A stretch of 64,000 nucleotides of DNA from Odobenus rosmarus divergens (GCF_000321225.1 NW_004450561.1:1532071-1596070), one strand, 5' to 3'; positions 48,054 to 60,425 are shown, numbered from the stretch's first letter. Notes: generated by a model from the sequence alone, not told the origin. Made by a program: numbers and translations.

Positions 48054-48229
48054 GGGCATCTGGGTGGTTCAGTTGGTTATGCGTCTGCCTCCGGCTCAGG
48101 TCATGATCCCAGAGTCCTGGGATGAGTCCCACATTGGGCTCCCTGTTCTGCGGGCAGCCTGCTTCTCCCTCTGCCTCTACCTCTCTCTCTCTCTGTGTCA
48201 TGAATAAATAAATAAAATCTTTAAAAAAA
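48054..48229 (+). mobile_element. CAN-SINE, plus strand
   Basis: Head gggcatctgggtggttcag, CT-rich part with 'gtgtcatgaataaataaata' at the tail junction, ending in aaaatctttaaaaaaa. Target-site duplication atttgatatctga at 48041-48053 and atttgatgtctga at 48230-48242, with one mismatch. A 126-codon minus-strand frame (47962-48342) overlaps it and is spurious. Confidence 0.95.
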
Positions 48230-48242
48230 ATTTGATGTCTGA

Positions 48243-50245
48243 AGTAACAATGGCCATAATAGCATCGCCACCCTAACAGCCGTAACAACCATCCAAATTG
48301 CAGGCGGCTTCGAGCATAGTCTATAGCAAAGGCATAATTCACAAGTAGTATAACTTATTGACCATTTATCAGAGATTAACAGCAAACCTTTGAAAGATCT
48401 CCATGATATCCAGAAACTTTGTCTTCAAAAAAACTTTCCTCCATATGCTTTGTTCAGAGGGGGAAACTGAGTCACTTGAACTCGTACGAGGTTCCCAGAA
48501 GTGTGTGGGAAAACAGTAGCCTAGCTCAGGGTGACAAGAAAATCAAATGCAAATCTCTAAATATAAAAGTTTTGCTGTTTTTAAGATCTTGTGTAATTAT
48601 TTCTACAATAAACACAGATTATATGAAAAAATAAGATGTATAGATACTCTGGTTTCTCTTCAGATGGTGTAAATCGTTTGCCTTTAAAAGAAAAATGTCT
48701 GGAGCCCTTTCCATAACTAGGGTTGTATAGGGATGTCAATGAGCAAGACATTCTTGAGGGGAACAGGGAAAATGACATGCTAAACACTGTTGGGGCAATG
48801 CATTAGGGCCGTTTTTAATATATAAGTAGGTAAAAGGAATATGGTCACGATTCTGTTCCTGAGACCTTCCCTGCTCTGAAATCTGTAGTGAATTGCTCAT
48901 TTAATCTCAGCAGGTATCCTTCTGGAGCAATAGCTTCTTCAATTAGGCATTTGCATGCAGATATGTGAGTGTGTTTGTTCATGGGTGTGCGTGTGTGTAT
49001 GCATCTATGTACCTTCACCAAGGCTGATGAAAGTTTCTATTTGTCATATCGCCTCTCCCTTCTAGAAACAAACCTAGTTCTCCCAGCCTCTCTACTTGAT
49101 AGATCAGACTCTTAATGCTTAATGTCTGAATTGTCACATCCAAAAGAGGGCTTATAAATCCAAACTCTGTTTATATTTTTACGCCCAGATTTCTCAATCG
49201 GCACTCCATTGTATTTATGGTGTCTAAATTGCTCCACCAGATGAAATTTTAGTCAGGGGTCATTGATATTGGTTTCACAAGGTCACTTTAAAAAGTTTAT
49301 TTCCCAGATCCTATTGCTGCAAAGGCGGGGGGGTTCCTAGGAGATGGCAAATGGGCTTGGGCGCGTGGCTCCCTGGCTCTGCAGAACCCAGTGCTGTTTG
49401 CCTCCAAGCTTGCTGTTCTGAAGTGAACGTTGTTTGTTAAAAGATAGGATGCTGCTTCAACCTTGAAGGGGGAGGGAAGGAAGAAATAGCATTTTCTCAA
49501 TATAAGCCTCTGTGATAACACCAAAATGTGAAACTTTATGAATGCCTTTTGAGAGATTCTATTTTTTGATAACTCAGAAATTGCATTTTTGGCAGGGTGG
49601 TTTCAAAAAGGGAACACTCAGGCTTTGATTTGGTCCTCTGTTTTTATCTGCAACTTTAATCTATATACGGGGAAGGTTTTCTTTGACATTTGTAGCAGCA
49701 TTTCTGAGATTGATGCTGCTGCCTATTATTATACAGGAGAACATTTGATACTAAAGGTTCCCGCAGCTCCCATCAGCTTTCTATAGCAGGTCTGCTCTCC
49801 TGACATTTAATGTCCCTTAAGCCTGATATGGTCTGATAACTTCAACACGCAGCTGCTTTGGGGAGAAATAAAGAACTGCGGTATCCTTGATTCTTCCCGG
49901 GGACTGTCACTACCTACATCACCAGTCACCCATCACCCTGTCCCCTTAATATGTGTGAGTTAAGGTCTCAGCAAAGTACATGCGTCGTGTGTGTGTGTGT
50001 ACCAAACACACCAAGATTAAACCAGATGAAAGAAAATGTAGTCTCCTTATAAACACAGCCAAAGGGCCCGGCATCTGTCACCTTGTTGAGATGTCTAGAT
50101 TATCTTGCTGAAGCTCACCTTTGAGTGAGCCCAGTTAAAAGGAAAAGTTTCCTGTGCCTTAAATATCAATTTTTCACAATCATTCTTTTAGTTTGTATAC
50201 CTAGAAAGAGGTGACTTTGCTGTAAAGGCCTTAGCTAACAAGAGT
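48243..50245. other. Unassigned, repeat-poor sequence
   Basis: About 2 kb with no recognised interspersed repeat. It includes GT-rich stretches at 48966-49000 and 49986-50001. The part 49290-49930 is less AT-rich than its surroundings. Conserved noncoding DNA is possible but cannot be shown here. Confidence 0.35.
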
Positions 50246-50249
50246 TAGA

Positions 50250-50600
50250 ATTACATTTCCACACAATGAATGAACCACCAATGGAATAATATGTAGGTAT
50301 AAAAAGAATGAAACATTTCTCTATATCCTGGTATTAAACTTCTCCAGGATATGTTATCAGTGGAAAAAGCATTAAGTGCAAAAAATTGTCCACAATAAGG
50401 TATTTTTTGTGTAAGAAAAGTTAAAAGATTCATATTTGTTTGTTTTTGCATAAGAAAATACTGGGAAGGTATTCGAGAAACTATCTGGGAATAGGAGAGG
50501 GAAAGGAGTGAATCAGAATCAGAGTTCTTTATATCTTGTTATCTTAATTTTTTAACCATGTGAATGTAATACCTATTCAAAAATTTATAATTTAGTTTTT
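50250..50600 (+). mobile_element. Old L1 3' end fragment
   Basis: 'ggtataaaaagaatgaaaca', 'aggatatgttatcagtggaa', 'aaagcattaagtgcaaaaaa', 'gaatcagaatcagagttctt' and 'accatgtgaatgtaatacct' with 'attcaaaaatttat' follow the order of the L1M-type 3' end. A perfect 9-bp inverted repeat (atatcctgg / ccaggatat, 50323-50331 and 50344-50352) lies inside it. Confidence 0.65.
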
Positions 50601-53514
50601 ATAAATATTAAGGCCTTCATTTTCGTGTGAGTTTTTCTTAATACCTGACAATATTAACCGAACTCGAGGACACCTTGGCTCTGCATTTGGTTAAGCCACT
50701 GGTCTCCAAGTTGTACCACTGAATTCGCAGAATGATGCTAACTAAGAATTTGTGCTTTGTCATTTGTGTGCCCATTTTCTTTAACCCCTCATAAGCTCAC
50801 AGAGGGCAGGCCCTGCATCTCTGATGATGGTGCCTAAGGCAGGCATGCAGTACCAAATAACACTTCCAGGGATAGTGTGTGCTTTGTTTGAAATAAGTGA
50901 AAGAATGATGACCCACTTTTTCAGCAGTAAAGACTGATTATTTCTAAAACTCCTGGTAGTGTATATCCAAGACAACAGTTTATAAGAATGCTGTTTTTCA
51001 GTCCATTGCCCATGAAGAAAATTAACCTTTCTCATTTTAGTCATCTTGAGAAATACTCAATTTCAATACAAATGAACAGAATATAAACTTTCCAAAGTTA
51101 TCTTACTGTAATCCAAAAAAGAAAAAAAAAGGCACTGTTACATTGTAGTCAACATGCAATGAATGCAAAACATAAGAAATTTAAAAGTCTAAGTTTGGTA
51201 GGAGCATGTCACCATAGCTTTATTAAACAAGGAATGGAACATGAGGTTAACTCTTTGATACCTCTCCAAACAAACTCACATACCTAAGCAAAGCTATACT
51301 GTGATATAATTTAAATAACAAAATATCCTGGAACACAACTCAAAGAATTATTAAGGTCCTGGCTGTTATTCAGGAAGAATACTTGTTCCAAGAGAATTTG
51401 GTACAAAGGATATTATAAGTGCAAGGGAGAGATTTGAGTCAGGAAATAGTCCAGAAAGAGGACGGGGTTGATGCTTTCTCATGAAATCTAGGTAATCCAT
51501 GTCATGACTAGATAACATAACTGGAAATGTTCAATCACTAGAAATTTGGACAACCTCTCTGGATCAAGGAGGGCACTGGGGAAGAAGGAGAGAACATCTG
51601 TGGATCAGCAGTTCATTGAGAAGAGGACAATTGCTTTATCATCTGAACTATTTAGGCCTAAGTGTTTATTTTTTCTGTGTGAATTTTTGGAAATTTTAGG
51701 AAAAGGGCAAAGCTTCATAATAACTTGCTTTTTATTCTAAATGTTAATGGCAACATGTTGACGGGTTATTAACATATCAGCCTTAACAATGAGAAGGAAA
51801 GGAGGGGAGAATAATAATCTTGCCAGGGGAGTCTGGTGAAGGAAGAGAAGAATAGACAGTTCCTCCAGCTCTTGTCCCTAACCTTGAGGTCAGAGAGTTG
51901 AGAGCTAACAAACATGTGTCTGTGGAATAGCAATTTCGTGGCTCTTGCTCTGCAGGGAAGAGTCCTGCTTGGAGAAGTTATGAAGGGGGTCTGAAGTCTC
52001 CAGCTTAGTCCTGGACGCCTGGCCTCCTTCCTGCACTCTGAACTACTGAACATTTCAAAGAGCGGGCACGCAAGAGGTAGGATGAGGCTTATAATCCTTT
52101 GGGTTTTTGGCGTTACCTCATAAGGACATGTCTTTGTTCCTTGTCGATTTATGGCTGAACAACTGGTAGCCAGTTAATGCACCAGAGGTCCGACTGAATT
52201 CTTTTCACTTGCTACCCCTCTGATTTTCAGGGAATCCTAATGAAGAAACGCTTTTGGGAGGATAGGGAAGTTTACAAGTTCCACAACTATGTAAATAATT
52301 TAGCAACCTCTAAAATGAATTTGCATTAATATAGTCAGGGCTCCCAGAGTGTGTATAATAGATTTTACTTTCTCTACTTTCTACTGGCTCCAAAGCTTCC
52401 CATTCATTACTTCATAGGGATTGTCTTATAAACAGTAGAAACCATAACAGTTTGCTAAAATCTTCGGCTTGGATGTACCCAAAACTGCTTTTGTCGTCCA
52501 TTCTATGTACTTTTTAGCTGGAATAAAGGGTGGGAACTTCTGCAAGATGCATGGCTTTGTTGTTCTGATTGGCCCTCAGGGATTGCCCAAAAGAGCAATA
52601 GCGCCTGCCAAGGGCCTATGCCATGACCCGCACTTTCTTTTTTAGCACTTTTTAAGAGCTTCAGCAGATGGGATAATTGTTGTCCCTTGAAAGCTCTGCC
52701 TAGTGGCCTGGCATCCCAGGAATTTGCCCAGGTTGCTTTGTGTTGGTTGTCTGACTCTGCCCCTCACTGTGGGGTTTCACAGGTATAATCGGATTTTACT
52801 TTTAAGGTAGCAGGCAGACGGCCTGGCAAAGAATCTACTTACAGAGAGGATGTACTATCCTTCCCATTCCCTCGCTGGCCCTAGGAATCTTTGATTTAGA
52901 GCACTACGGCTGCCGCAGTTCATTACTGTACATTTTAGAGTCAAGCTTGACTATCAGTGGGTTACCCCCTAAAGTGCTATACTCATTGTGATAATAGCTA
53001 AGGATATTACAGGAGGAGCTCACACTGCCTTTGGAGCGCCACTACTCTCAGCCTTAAGTGAGCTTCCAAAGAAAAGGCAGACTGCTACCTTGCAAGCTAG
53101 CTGTCCCCTCTCACAGTGACCCTGTGAATTATGCTACCCCATCCAGTTTAGGCTTTTAGGAGTCCAGGTAAGGGGTAAGGTTTTGTGACCATGGCTATTT
53201 CATCCAGAAGTGACTATGGGCTTCACGAGCCATAGGAGGGAGAGCCAGGACTGAGGAATATGTGAAGACTCTGCACATCAGTAATCCCTCTGCAGTGCTC
53301 TCTGTCTCTCAAGTCATGGTCTAGCCACCCCTTTGTTCAACGGACAACATGGTGGGTTTTATAAGAAAGAACATCATGGTATGCACGGCATGTTTATTAG
53401 TTCTCGGGACCCAGGAATGTCCATTTGAATTACATAGATAAGGATGAACAGAGAACCCATATCCAAGGATTAAGGAATTCTAAGACGGATAGGATGGTCC
53501 AGTAAACATAGCAA
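50601..53514. other. Unassigned, repeat-poor sequence
   Basis: About 2.9 kb with no repeat I can name. 50790-50910 ('taagctcacagagggcaggc' with 'aaggcaggcatgcagtacca') could be a very old L2 or MIR end. No open frame with coding character is seen. Confidence 0.35.
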
Positions 53515-53670
53515 TAAAGTGGGAGTCACCCACCCTGGGTCTTGGGTCTTGACTTTGCTGTTGAGTTCTTCTGTGATGTTGTGCAAAGCCCCTTTGTGCT
53601 TTAGTGTTCTTGACTGGAAAGTCACGATACTTCCTGGTTGATGAGCCTCCTAGGACTGTACCTTTCAGAG
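53515..53670 (+). repeat. MIR SINE fragment
   Basis: 'gtcttgactttgctgttgag', 'ctgtgatgttgtgcaaagcc', 'cctttgtgctttagtgttct' and 'gactggaaagtcacgatact' follow the MIR core. It is diverged. Confidence 0.5.
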
Positions 53671-53984
53671 GGGCACTGTCAAAGAATCAAGAGCCCTCCT
53701 CCTCTCAGCCCCGTTGTAGAATCAGCTCTGCTTCTGTAACTAACCATGTCCTTAAAACCTACTAAGTATTTGCATGCTACACATCCTTCCTAACACTGCT
53801 CCCTTTCTTCATATAAACATAAATGTAGTAACAGCATATTTATTAGACTGCTGAATAAGATAGCAGTCTTTCAAACAATCATGTATCTGGCAACTCTTGC
53901 CAATAATTAATATTAATTTGACAATTTTTATAACTATCTTTTGTTTTCTACAATACACTGGCTGCTCTGCTACAGTTTCCTATT
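53671..53984. other. No recognised gene or repeat
   Basis: Nothing supported in this short stretch. Confidence 0.35.
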
Positions 53985-54112
53985 CTAGCTATCCTCATAA
54001 TAGCTATTCAGGATAGGGGTTATTCTCATTTTATATGTGGCGAAACCAAGATTCAGAGTTTATTCAATTTATACAATTAGTCCAGATCATATCCCTTCAC
54101 CCTTTTACAAAA
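53985..54112 (-). repeat. MIR SINE fragment
   Basis: The plus strand reads 'tatcctcataatagctattc', 'ttattctcattttatatgtg' and 'gcgaaaccaagattcagagt', which is MIR in reverse. Confidence 0.6.
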
Positions 54113-54289
54113 TACTTCTTTTAGGGCCTTCTTTTTGCTGTAATTTACACTAATCCAAATTTACTGGGGACTTTGGATTTTGGATTATGATATTTTTTTC
54201 TAACAGTTTAGCCAAACCATTAGTAAACCTCCAACCGTCTGATGACTTCATTCACACAGCCTGCTTGAATGGACACATCTTGATTTTGT

Positions 54290-54840
54290 GAAGATCTTTC
54301 ACTGCCATACTGCTGAAGGAGACTCTCCTACTCTCTAACTATGACCTCTTCAGTAGCTCTCTCACTTGCGTACTCTCCATATGCCCTCTCTTCAAACCTG
54401 AAAGCCTCCCTAACTCCCATACCCATTTGTTTTCTCTCGATATTTCAGCTCTCACCTTGGTTCTGTCCATCACTTTGGACTCTCAAAATTTCCCTTTATT
54501 CTTCTGATCTTTTGTTTTCCTCTCATACCTACCTTAAAACCCTCCAACTTTGTGTTGTTACCTTTCCTCTCAACCATCCTGTCTCATCAGCTCCTACTCA
54601 CTCTTCTGATCTCTGCTTGAAGATTCAGTCTTCTAGGCTTACGCTTACCCTATAGATCAATGGGGCCACTGTGTTTCATGCTCTCACAGTGGCCCACATT
54701 GCTTGTCACAGCATTCGTCAGAGTTCGTAATGATACACTTATTTAATTATTTGACTTACAGCTTTCTCCCTCACTAATCTGGAAGCTCCACAAAGGCAGA
54801 ATCCAGGTCTGTTTTATTTACTTGTTGATGCTTTTTAATT
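54290..54840 (+). repeat. L2 LINE 3' fragment, plus strand
   Basis: Pyrimidine-rich L2 sense text that ends with 'ctaatctggaagctccacaa', 'aggcagaatccaggtctgtt' and 'ttatttacttgttgatgctt', the L2 3' terminal pattern. A 104-codon open frame inside it is not a host gene. Confidence 0.62.
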
Positions 54841-54914
54841 TCAGACTCTTACTTTCCAGCAAAACAGGATAAAACCAAACAAAATAAATCTGCTCCTCTC
54901 TTTGATATATATGT

Positions 54915-56290
54915 CATATGGCTATATTCCCGTCCTTTTTCCCCCCTTGTGCTGTCATACTCAGGACATTTCCTCATTCACTTGAAACTCTTGATCCTGA
55001 CTCAGTCATTCTCCTATCTCCAACTCTTGCCATCAGCCTCATAATTCCAACATGGAAGTGGATGATCTATTCAACACCCTTCCCTCTGCACATTTCCATC
55101 TACTTTTCATCCACTGCATTTCAGCAACCCACTCCTTTGTCATACTTTGCATTTTGTTATCCTGAGAGAGTGAACCACCTCTGTATTTCCGAATCAAGAC
55201 AGGCACGGCGCAATCTAAGATGCACACTACCACCTCAGAGCCTTCTGGCTCACACGTTTAAGTTCTCTCCCTGCAACGATCCTTTGATCTCATTCAAACT
55301 TCCAATTCATTGATCCTATTGCCATCATTCTGCTTTCATTTCCTTTCTACTACCATTATTATAAAGACTACCTGTGGATAATATGTTCAGTTCTGTCATC
55401 TTCCCTCCCTATTACATTTACCTTCTAACCTATAGCCCCAAATGTACTTACCTACCCTATTCTCTGTACTTGTACCTGATCAGCAAAATCTTTCTGGAGA
55501 AAAAAAAATCATCTGCTGATAAGTGTCAGTCTAAATTCATGTCCATAATCCTCAACAGTCACTCAACACTGCCTGGAATCCCAAATACATTTTTCTAATA
55601 AGTTTATTGTCCTCCTCTTAGAAATAACTATTTCATATCTTTTCTCCTCAAAGCTCCCATAACCTATGCCTTCTCATGCTCACTTGGTGACTTCACATTA
55701 TATTTAATTGAAAAAATAGAAGCCATCAGATGCAAATGTCTCCATTTGTCCAGGACCAGACTTAGTTTTCACTTGCAATTACCTCGTCCTTCCCTCCAGT
55801 TACAGAGAAGTTTGCCCCACACACTCTGTTGAAGATGCCTCCACTTGTACTATTAGTCCCATACTGTTTCACCTGCTTAAGGAACTTACTTTTTAAGTTA
55901 TCCTCTTTGACTCCTACTTCATCAAACTTTCCTTCCCTGAGGATTATATAAATATAAAAACATGATCTGACATATTTCGTCTTTGTAACTTTCCTTGATA
56001 CCCCACCCCTTTGACCTACTTTCTCATTTCTCAACTTCCCTTCATGGACAAATTTTAGTGGGAAAATAAGCTTATCATGAAAATTCTTGCATAACCATCC
56101 CTTCCCACTGCTACCTATGCCTTTCTTTTACTTTTTTTGTATCCATTTTCCACTTCTTCTCTATTTCCTTAATTATCTCCAATTTCCTCTAGCTTACCCG
56201 AGAATTGTGTTTCTGTTATACACATTGGATCATGTTATTCCCTTGTTAAAAGTATTCAGTGACTTTCGTTTTACTTAAAAGTATTGTCAA
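54915..56290 (+). repeat. L2 LINE fragment, plus strand
   Basis: A long C/T-rich stretch of sense L2. The clearest part is the right end, 'ggatcatgttattcccttgt' followed by 'taaaagtattcagtgacttt', matching L2 text around 'cactcccctgctcaaaaccctccagtggc'. The frame of 131 codons at 54918-55313 is a by-product of C/T-rich sequence. Confidence 0.55.
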
Positions 56291-56339
56291 ATATGCGATA
56301 GAAACAGTTATTAGAGAAGGAGGGGGAATGACTGAATAG

Positions 56340-57235
56340 AGAAACAAATAAATTTCCTTTCTGCATAGGACTTACAGTGTATTGGGAGACACACTGGTAT
56401 CCAACAGATATTCACAAAGGTAATTACCATTTTTAATAGTGTAATAAGAGTACAGAGTGCTATGAGAACATATGAGAATAGTTTCTTCCCCTGCAGAAAT
56501 AGCATTTATCCTAGGACTTTAAGGGAGAATGTGAGTAGTGGAGTGTTAGGGCAGGCAGATGGAGCAGTATGTGCAAATGCCGAGGCAGGGAGGAATATGG
56601 GGCTTTTGAGCCCCTGAATTATGGCCTGTATGCCTGAAACATTGGGCCTGGGAAGGAGAGTTACATGAGGTGGGGGAGAAGAGATAGGAGCTAGATCCTA
56701 CAGGACATTGTACAACATTTAAAAGATTTTGGTCCTCATCCCAAGGACAAATGGATGTCATTGAGGGGTTTTAAAAGATGTTTTATATTAGTTTTATTTT
56801 TTAACAAGATCATTCAGGGTACAATGGATGAATATATGCAGATGAAGACCAGATGTAGGTAAATTACTTAATTTTTGTATATTTTCAGGAGAGGGTTGTG
56901 GTTTAGACTAGGATGCTTTTAGTAGAAATAATGAGGAATAGACAGGTTCAAGATGTTTTGGAAGTTGGATTGACAAGCCTTGGTAATAGATTAGATTTGA
57001 GGGTTAATAGCAACAGACATGGCAGGGATAATAGACATATCATGGACAGATTTTAACTTTCTGGCATGACTAAATGGTTCCATAGAGCAGCTAATTCCTA
57101 AGAATGAAAATGCAAGAAGAAGAGTTGGTTTAGGAAAGAAGATAAAGAATTAGTGTTTAAACATTGAGATTTGTATGAGAGATTCAAGTACAGTTGGAGA
57201 TATGAGATGAAAAACTAGGAAATATTCCAGATTTA
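56340..57235 (-). repeat. L2 LINE 3' region, minus strand, about 0.9 kb
   Basis: The plus strand gives the reverse of the L2 3' region in unbroken order: 'aggacttacagtgtattggg', 'gagtacagagtgctatgaga', 'gcagtatgtgcaaatgccga', 'gagctagatcctacaggaca', 'cattgaggggttttaaaaga', 'gaatagacaggttcaagatg' and 'acaagccttggtaatagatt'. It lies directly to the right of a plus-strand L2, so the two point towards each other. Confidence 0.78.
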
Positions 57236-57289
57236 GCTCCTTTCCTACCTAAACTCTACACAATTTATCAAATGTATCCCTAACTTAAA

Positions 57290-57402
57290 ATACATACATA
57301 CATATATATGTATATATATATACATATATGTATATATATGTGTGTGTATATGTGTATATACACACACATATATACATACATATGTGTATACACATATACA
57401 CA
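57290..57402. repeat. TA/CA microsatellite with perfect palindrome
   Basis: Alternating purine/pyrimidine repeat of ATAC, TATA and TGTG units. It contains a perfect inverted repeat with 18-bp arms at 57333-57350 and 57357-57374, loop tgtgta. It lies between a minus-strand and a plus-strand L2 piece. Confidence 0.95.
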
Positions 57403-57409
57403 TCCAATC

Positions 57410-57900
57410 ACTTCTCACCACCTCTACTGCTTTGACGTTAAGGCGAGCACTCATAATCTGTCTTCTAAGTTATTATTTCCTAATTCAAAGCAGCTAGAAT
57501 AATCTTTTAAAATGAAAACTGAACCATACCACACCCAGGCTATACACTTACATTGAAATACTATATTTTTACTTTTGCCAAAAGACCCTAATGGAGACTG
57601 TCTGTCTTCTTCCTCAAACTTTCATTCTACCCTCCTCTCCAAGATATACTATGTGGTCACAACTGAACTTCTTCCCATTTTTGAACAAGATCGCCATAAC
57701 TTCAGGGCCTTTACTCTTCATGTTCATTCTACTTAGAATTCTTCTCACTGCATGAGTTTTGATTTAAATGTTGCCTGAACATTCTGTATGAAATGGGTTA
57801 CTCTTCTGGGCCTGTACAATTTATTGTTGGAGGATGCCACTGATATTCAGAATAGGAATTATTTCTTGGCATATGTGTATGACATATAAGAGGAAAATGT
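57410..57900 (+). repeat. L2 LINE fragment, plus strand
   Basis: 'cagctagaataatcttttaa', 'gaaccataccacacccaggc' and then 'cttcagggcctttactcttc' with 'atgttcattctacttagaat' follow the sense L2 order (its consensus has 'cagagtgatctttt' and 'cagggcctttgcacttgctgttccctctgcctggaat'). Confidence 0.65.
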
Positions 57901-58339
57901 GCTCAATGATCTTTTCTTCTGTTTACACAAGAGAATATATTTTTATTTTGTTAAAGATTATTTTATGGCCTGTGATGTAGAAAAGGTACACCAGCAGGAA
58001 GAGAGGGTACTGTTGTATGAATAAAAGTGCTTTATTGCTTTATTCACAGAAAACAGCTGCTGGTTAACATATGCCTCCTGATCTTGATTAATAGGGGAAT
58101 GAAATAGTGAAAATTGTGACTATGATTATTCCAGAATGTTGTGTGAAGAAATGGCTATCAAATAAAAGATCCTGCTTTACCATATTGAAGTTTTCTGGAT
58201 CTTAGGGTAAAGAGTAGTCATTTAGGATTTTACCATGGCCATGATAATGTCATGTACTATATGATTCTATTAGACTTCCCATGGGATTGTGTCTCAATAA
58301 CATCATCATTTGACTCTATCACTTTAGGGCACACTTTTT

Positions 58340-58437
58340 TTTTTTTAAGATTTTATTTTTAAGTAATCTCTACACCCAACATGGGGCTCAAACTCACAAC
58401 CCTGAGGTCAAGACTTGCATGCTCTACTGACTGAGCC
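58340..58437 (-). mobile_element. Older, 5'-truncated CAN-SINE, minus strand
   Basis: The minus strand reads ggctcagtcagtagagcatg, then 'gaccctcagggttgtgagtt'-type text, 'gttgggtgtagagattactt' and an A-rich tail. The first 15 or so head bases are missing. The target-site duplication agggcacacttttt is perfect over 14 bp (58326-58339 and 58438-58451), so the truncation happened at insertion. Confidence 0.93.
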
Positions 58438-58509
58438 AGGGCACACTTTTTAATGTTGAAAATAAGTCTCAACTGAAGTAGAGTAATATGAATAAAAAAA
58501 ATAGAGATG

Positions 58510-59110
58510 AAATAAACAGCTGGGGGCTAGAGTTCATGGAGCTAGTTAACTGATTAGAAGTGGTGATTTGAGAGACAGGGAAAATCTAAAATAAATCCAG
58601 AATTTCTGGTTTATGAATGTTGTGAAATTATCCTAGTGGTATCAATAAGAAGATCAAATTTGACAGAAAGAATATACCTATTTTAGATAGACTGAATGCG
58701 TTACTTCCAGGAACTCCAGATGGAAATGTCTAGTAAAAAAGCAGGAAATATGGATCCAAAACTCAATAAAGAATTGATGATAACGTAATCACTATTTAAG
58801 CCAGGGAAGTGTAGGTGATCTCCTTAGAAAATCATGTAAAAAGGGGAATGATGAGAAAGAATGGAATCTGGCAAATATGACATATAAACAGGAGGAGGGC
58901 ATCATGAAAGATTCTGAGATACAGAACCAGGAGAAAACAAGATAATAAATAACAAACAATATTCAAAGCGGGGGAAGTAGACAAGAGAGTCTAAGTCATA
59001 AAGATGTAAACTTGAGTAAGAAATGAAAAAAAGGACAATGGTTTTATCTGTTAGATTTTGGTGACCACAGTACAAAAAGTTTAATGTGAAGGAGAGCTGT
59101 ACCTCTTTGA
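58510..59110 (-). repeat. L2 LINE fragment, minus strand
   Basis: The plus strand contains 'actccagatggaaatgtcta', 'gtaaaaaagcaggaaatatg', 'agggaagtgtaggtgatctc' and 'ccttagaaaatcatgtaaaa', the reverse of an internal L2 region further from the 3' end than 56340-57235. The two could be pieces of one original copy. Confidence 0.65.
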
Positions 59111-59389
59111 AGCGTGAGGAAAAACATTACAAGAAGCTTCCTAACAGACTTATATTAATGGCTTTTGGTGAAAATTTTGACTCATGCCCATTACTAAACC
59201 TATTCTTGCCAAGAAGAATTTGAATGACCATGGCATATTCTAATTACGAATTACTTATTGAGGTTGTAGAATGTGCACCCCTCCTTAGGTGCAGGACTGC
59301 CCAATACCTGAAAAAAAAAACACATGGGTTCTGTAAGCATGGAAACGGTGGAGGCTGGTGATTGGGTAAGTAACTGACAGGGTCTACTT

Positions 59390-59870
59390 ATGGGGTTCAG
59401 GGCAGGCCACTCCAAAATATGCCACTGTGGCATATTATTTAGAATTATTTAGCATACTGATTATTTTGGACCCTCCCTTGTCCTGACAAAAGTAGGAAAT
59501 AAAACTCCTTTGTGAAAGTTACCCCGTCCCCCGGCTTCCTTACCAGGTGGTGAAGAGACATCCTTATCAAGAGATAGGGAATTTAGGACTGAGAAGGCTG
59601 TCTAAGCACACGCTGTTACTTTTGTATTAATTTACTACCCCAAGCCCAGACTTCTTTGTTTTGTCAATTCCTCACAAATTTGTTGTTTCTTTGTCCAAAA
59701 GATATAATGGCTACCTGCTTTGGTTACTTCTTTGAGTATCATATTTTTATGAGCTCCCATACATATGAAACTCAATTTGTTTCTCTCCTCTTAGTCTGTC
59801 TTATGTTGATTTAGTTATTAGACCAGCCAAAGAACTTAGAAAGGAAGAAGGGAAAAGTTTTCCTCCCTTA
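59390..59870 (+). repeat. LTR-like block, family uncertain
   Basis: Segments 'ggtggtgaagagacatcctt', 'gatagggaatttaggactga', 'ttactaccccaagcccagac', 'gttgtttctttgtccaaaag', 'atataatggctacctgcttt', 'ttttatgagctcccatacat' and 'gaccagccaaagaacttaga' are arranged like an ERV LTR downstream half. An AATAAA is at about 59499. I cannot name the family. Confidence 0.45.
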
Positions 59871-59876
59871 TACTTC

Positions 59877-59898
59877 GTGTGTGTGTGTGTGTGTGTGT
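59877..59898. repeat. (GT)n microsatellite
   Basis: About 11 GT units followed by a purine-rich GA stretch. Confidence 0.95.
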
Positions 59899-60425
59899 GA
59901 AAGACAGAGACAGAGAAGTAGGAGAAATAATTGTTATAATAATTGTTATTTTCCCTGAAACAGATGGCAAGGTCAACTGTAGAGGTAAGAAGATAATAGA
60001 GGGGGTGCTTAAGACTTTAAGAGGGTGATAAGAATTGAAACAACATTTATGGGGATTAGGAGAAGGGGAATATGTGTCCGAGAACACTCTACCTGCTGGA
60101 AGATATGAAAAATGCTGCCACCACAGCAGGTGTTATTTTGATTTTTGATTTAATGTGAAGTCAAATACATTAGCAGTGGAAAGGATCCATTGACCATCCT
60201 GTCCTTTTCATGCAGATGCAGAACTGCTCTCACAGCAGATATTCTATTGCTTTGCTCAAACTCACCTTAAGTGTCCCCACTGATGAAATTTTCCACAGCT
60301 TTCCTTGGGAATTGGACTCCATCATCCAATCACTCTGCTGTCAAGCTACATTTCCTGTGGTCCCATGTCTTCCTCCTTCATTTCCTTCTATTAGTTTTCC
60401 TCTGGCAAAATAATTACTCATAGTG
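59899..60425. other. No recognised gene; possible old LINE fragment
   Basis: 60150-60400 has text such as 'atgaaattttccacagcttt' that could be a CR1/L3 fragment, but I am not sure. Nothing else is supported. Confidence 0.3.

Noticed and set aside
47962..48342. 126-codon minus-strand open frame
   Set aside because: Its centre is the antisense of a CAN-SINE; similar frames recur at other SINEs (38574-38942, 20141-20449).
53118..53167. Acceptor-like and donor-like signals around a ~50 nt segment
   Set aside because: All three frames contain stops, and no neighbouring exon supports it. Kept as a reminder that splice-like pairs occur by chance.
54918..55313. 131-codon plus-strand open frame
   Set aside because: It lies in the C/T-rich sense strand of an L2 fragment. 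Its Ser/Pro/Leu-rich composition follows from base composition, not from a protein family.
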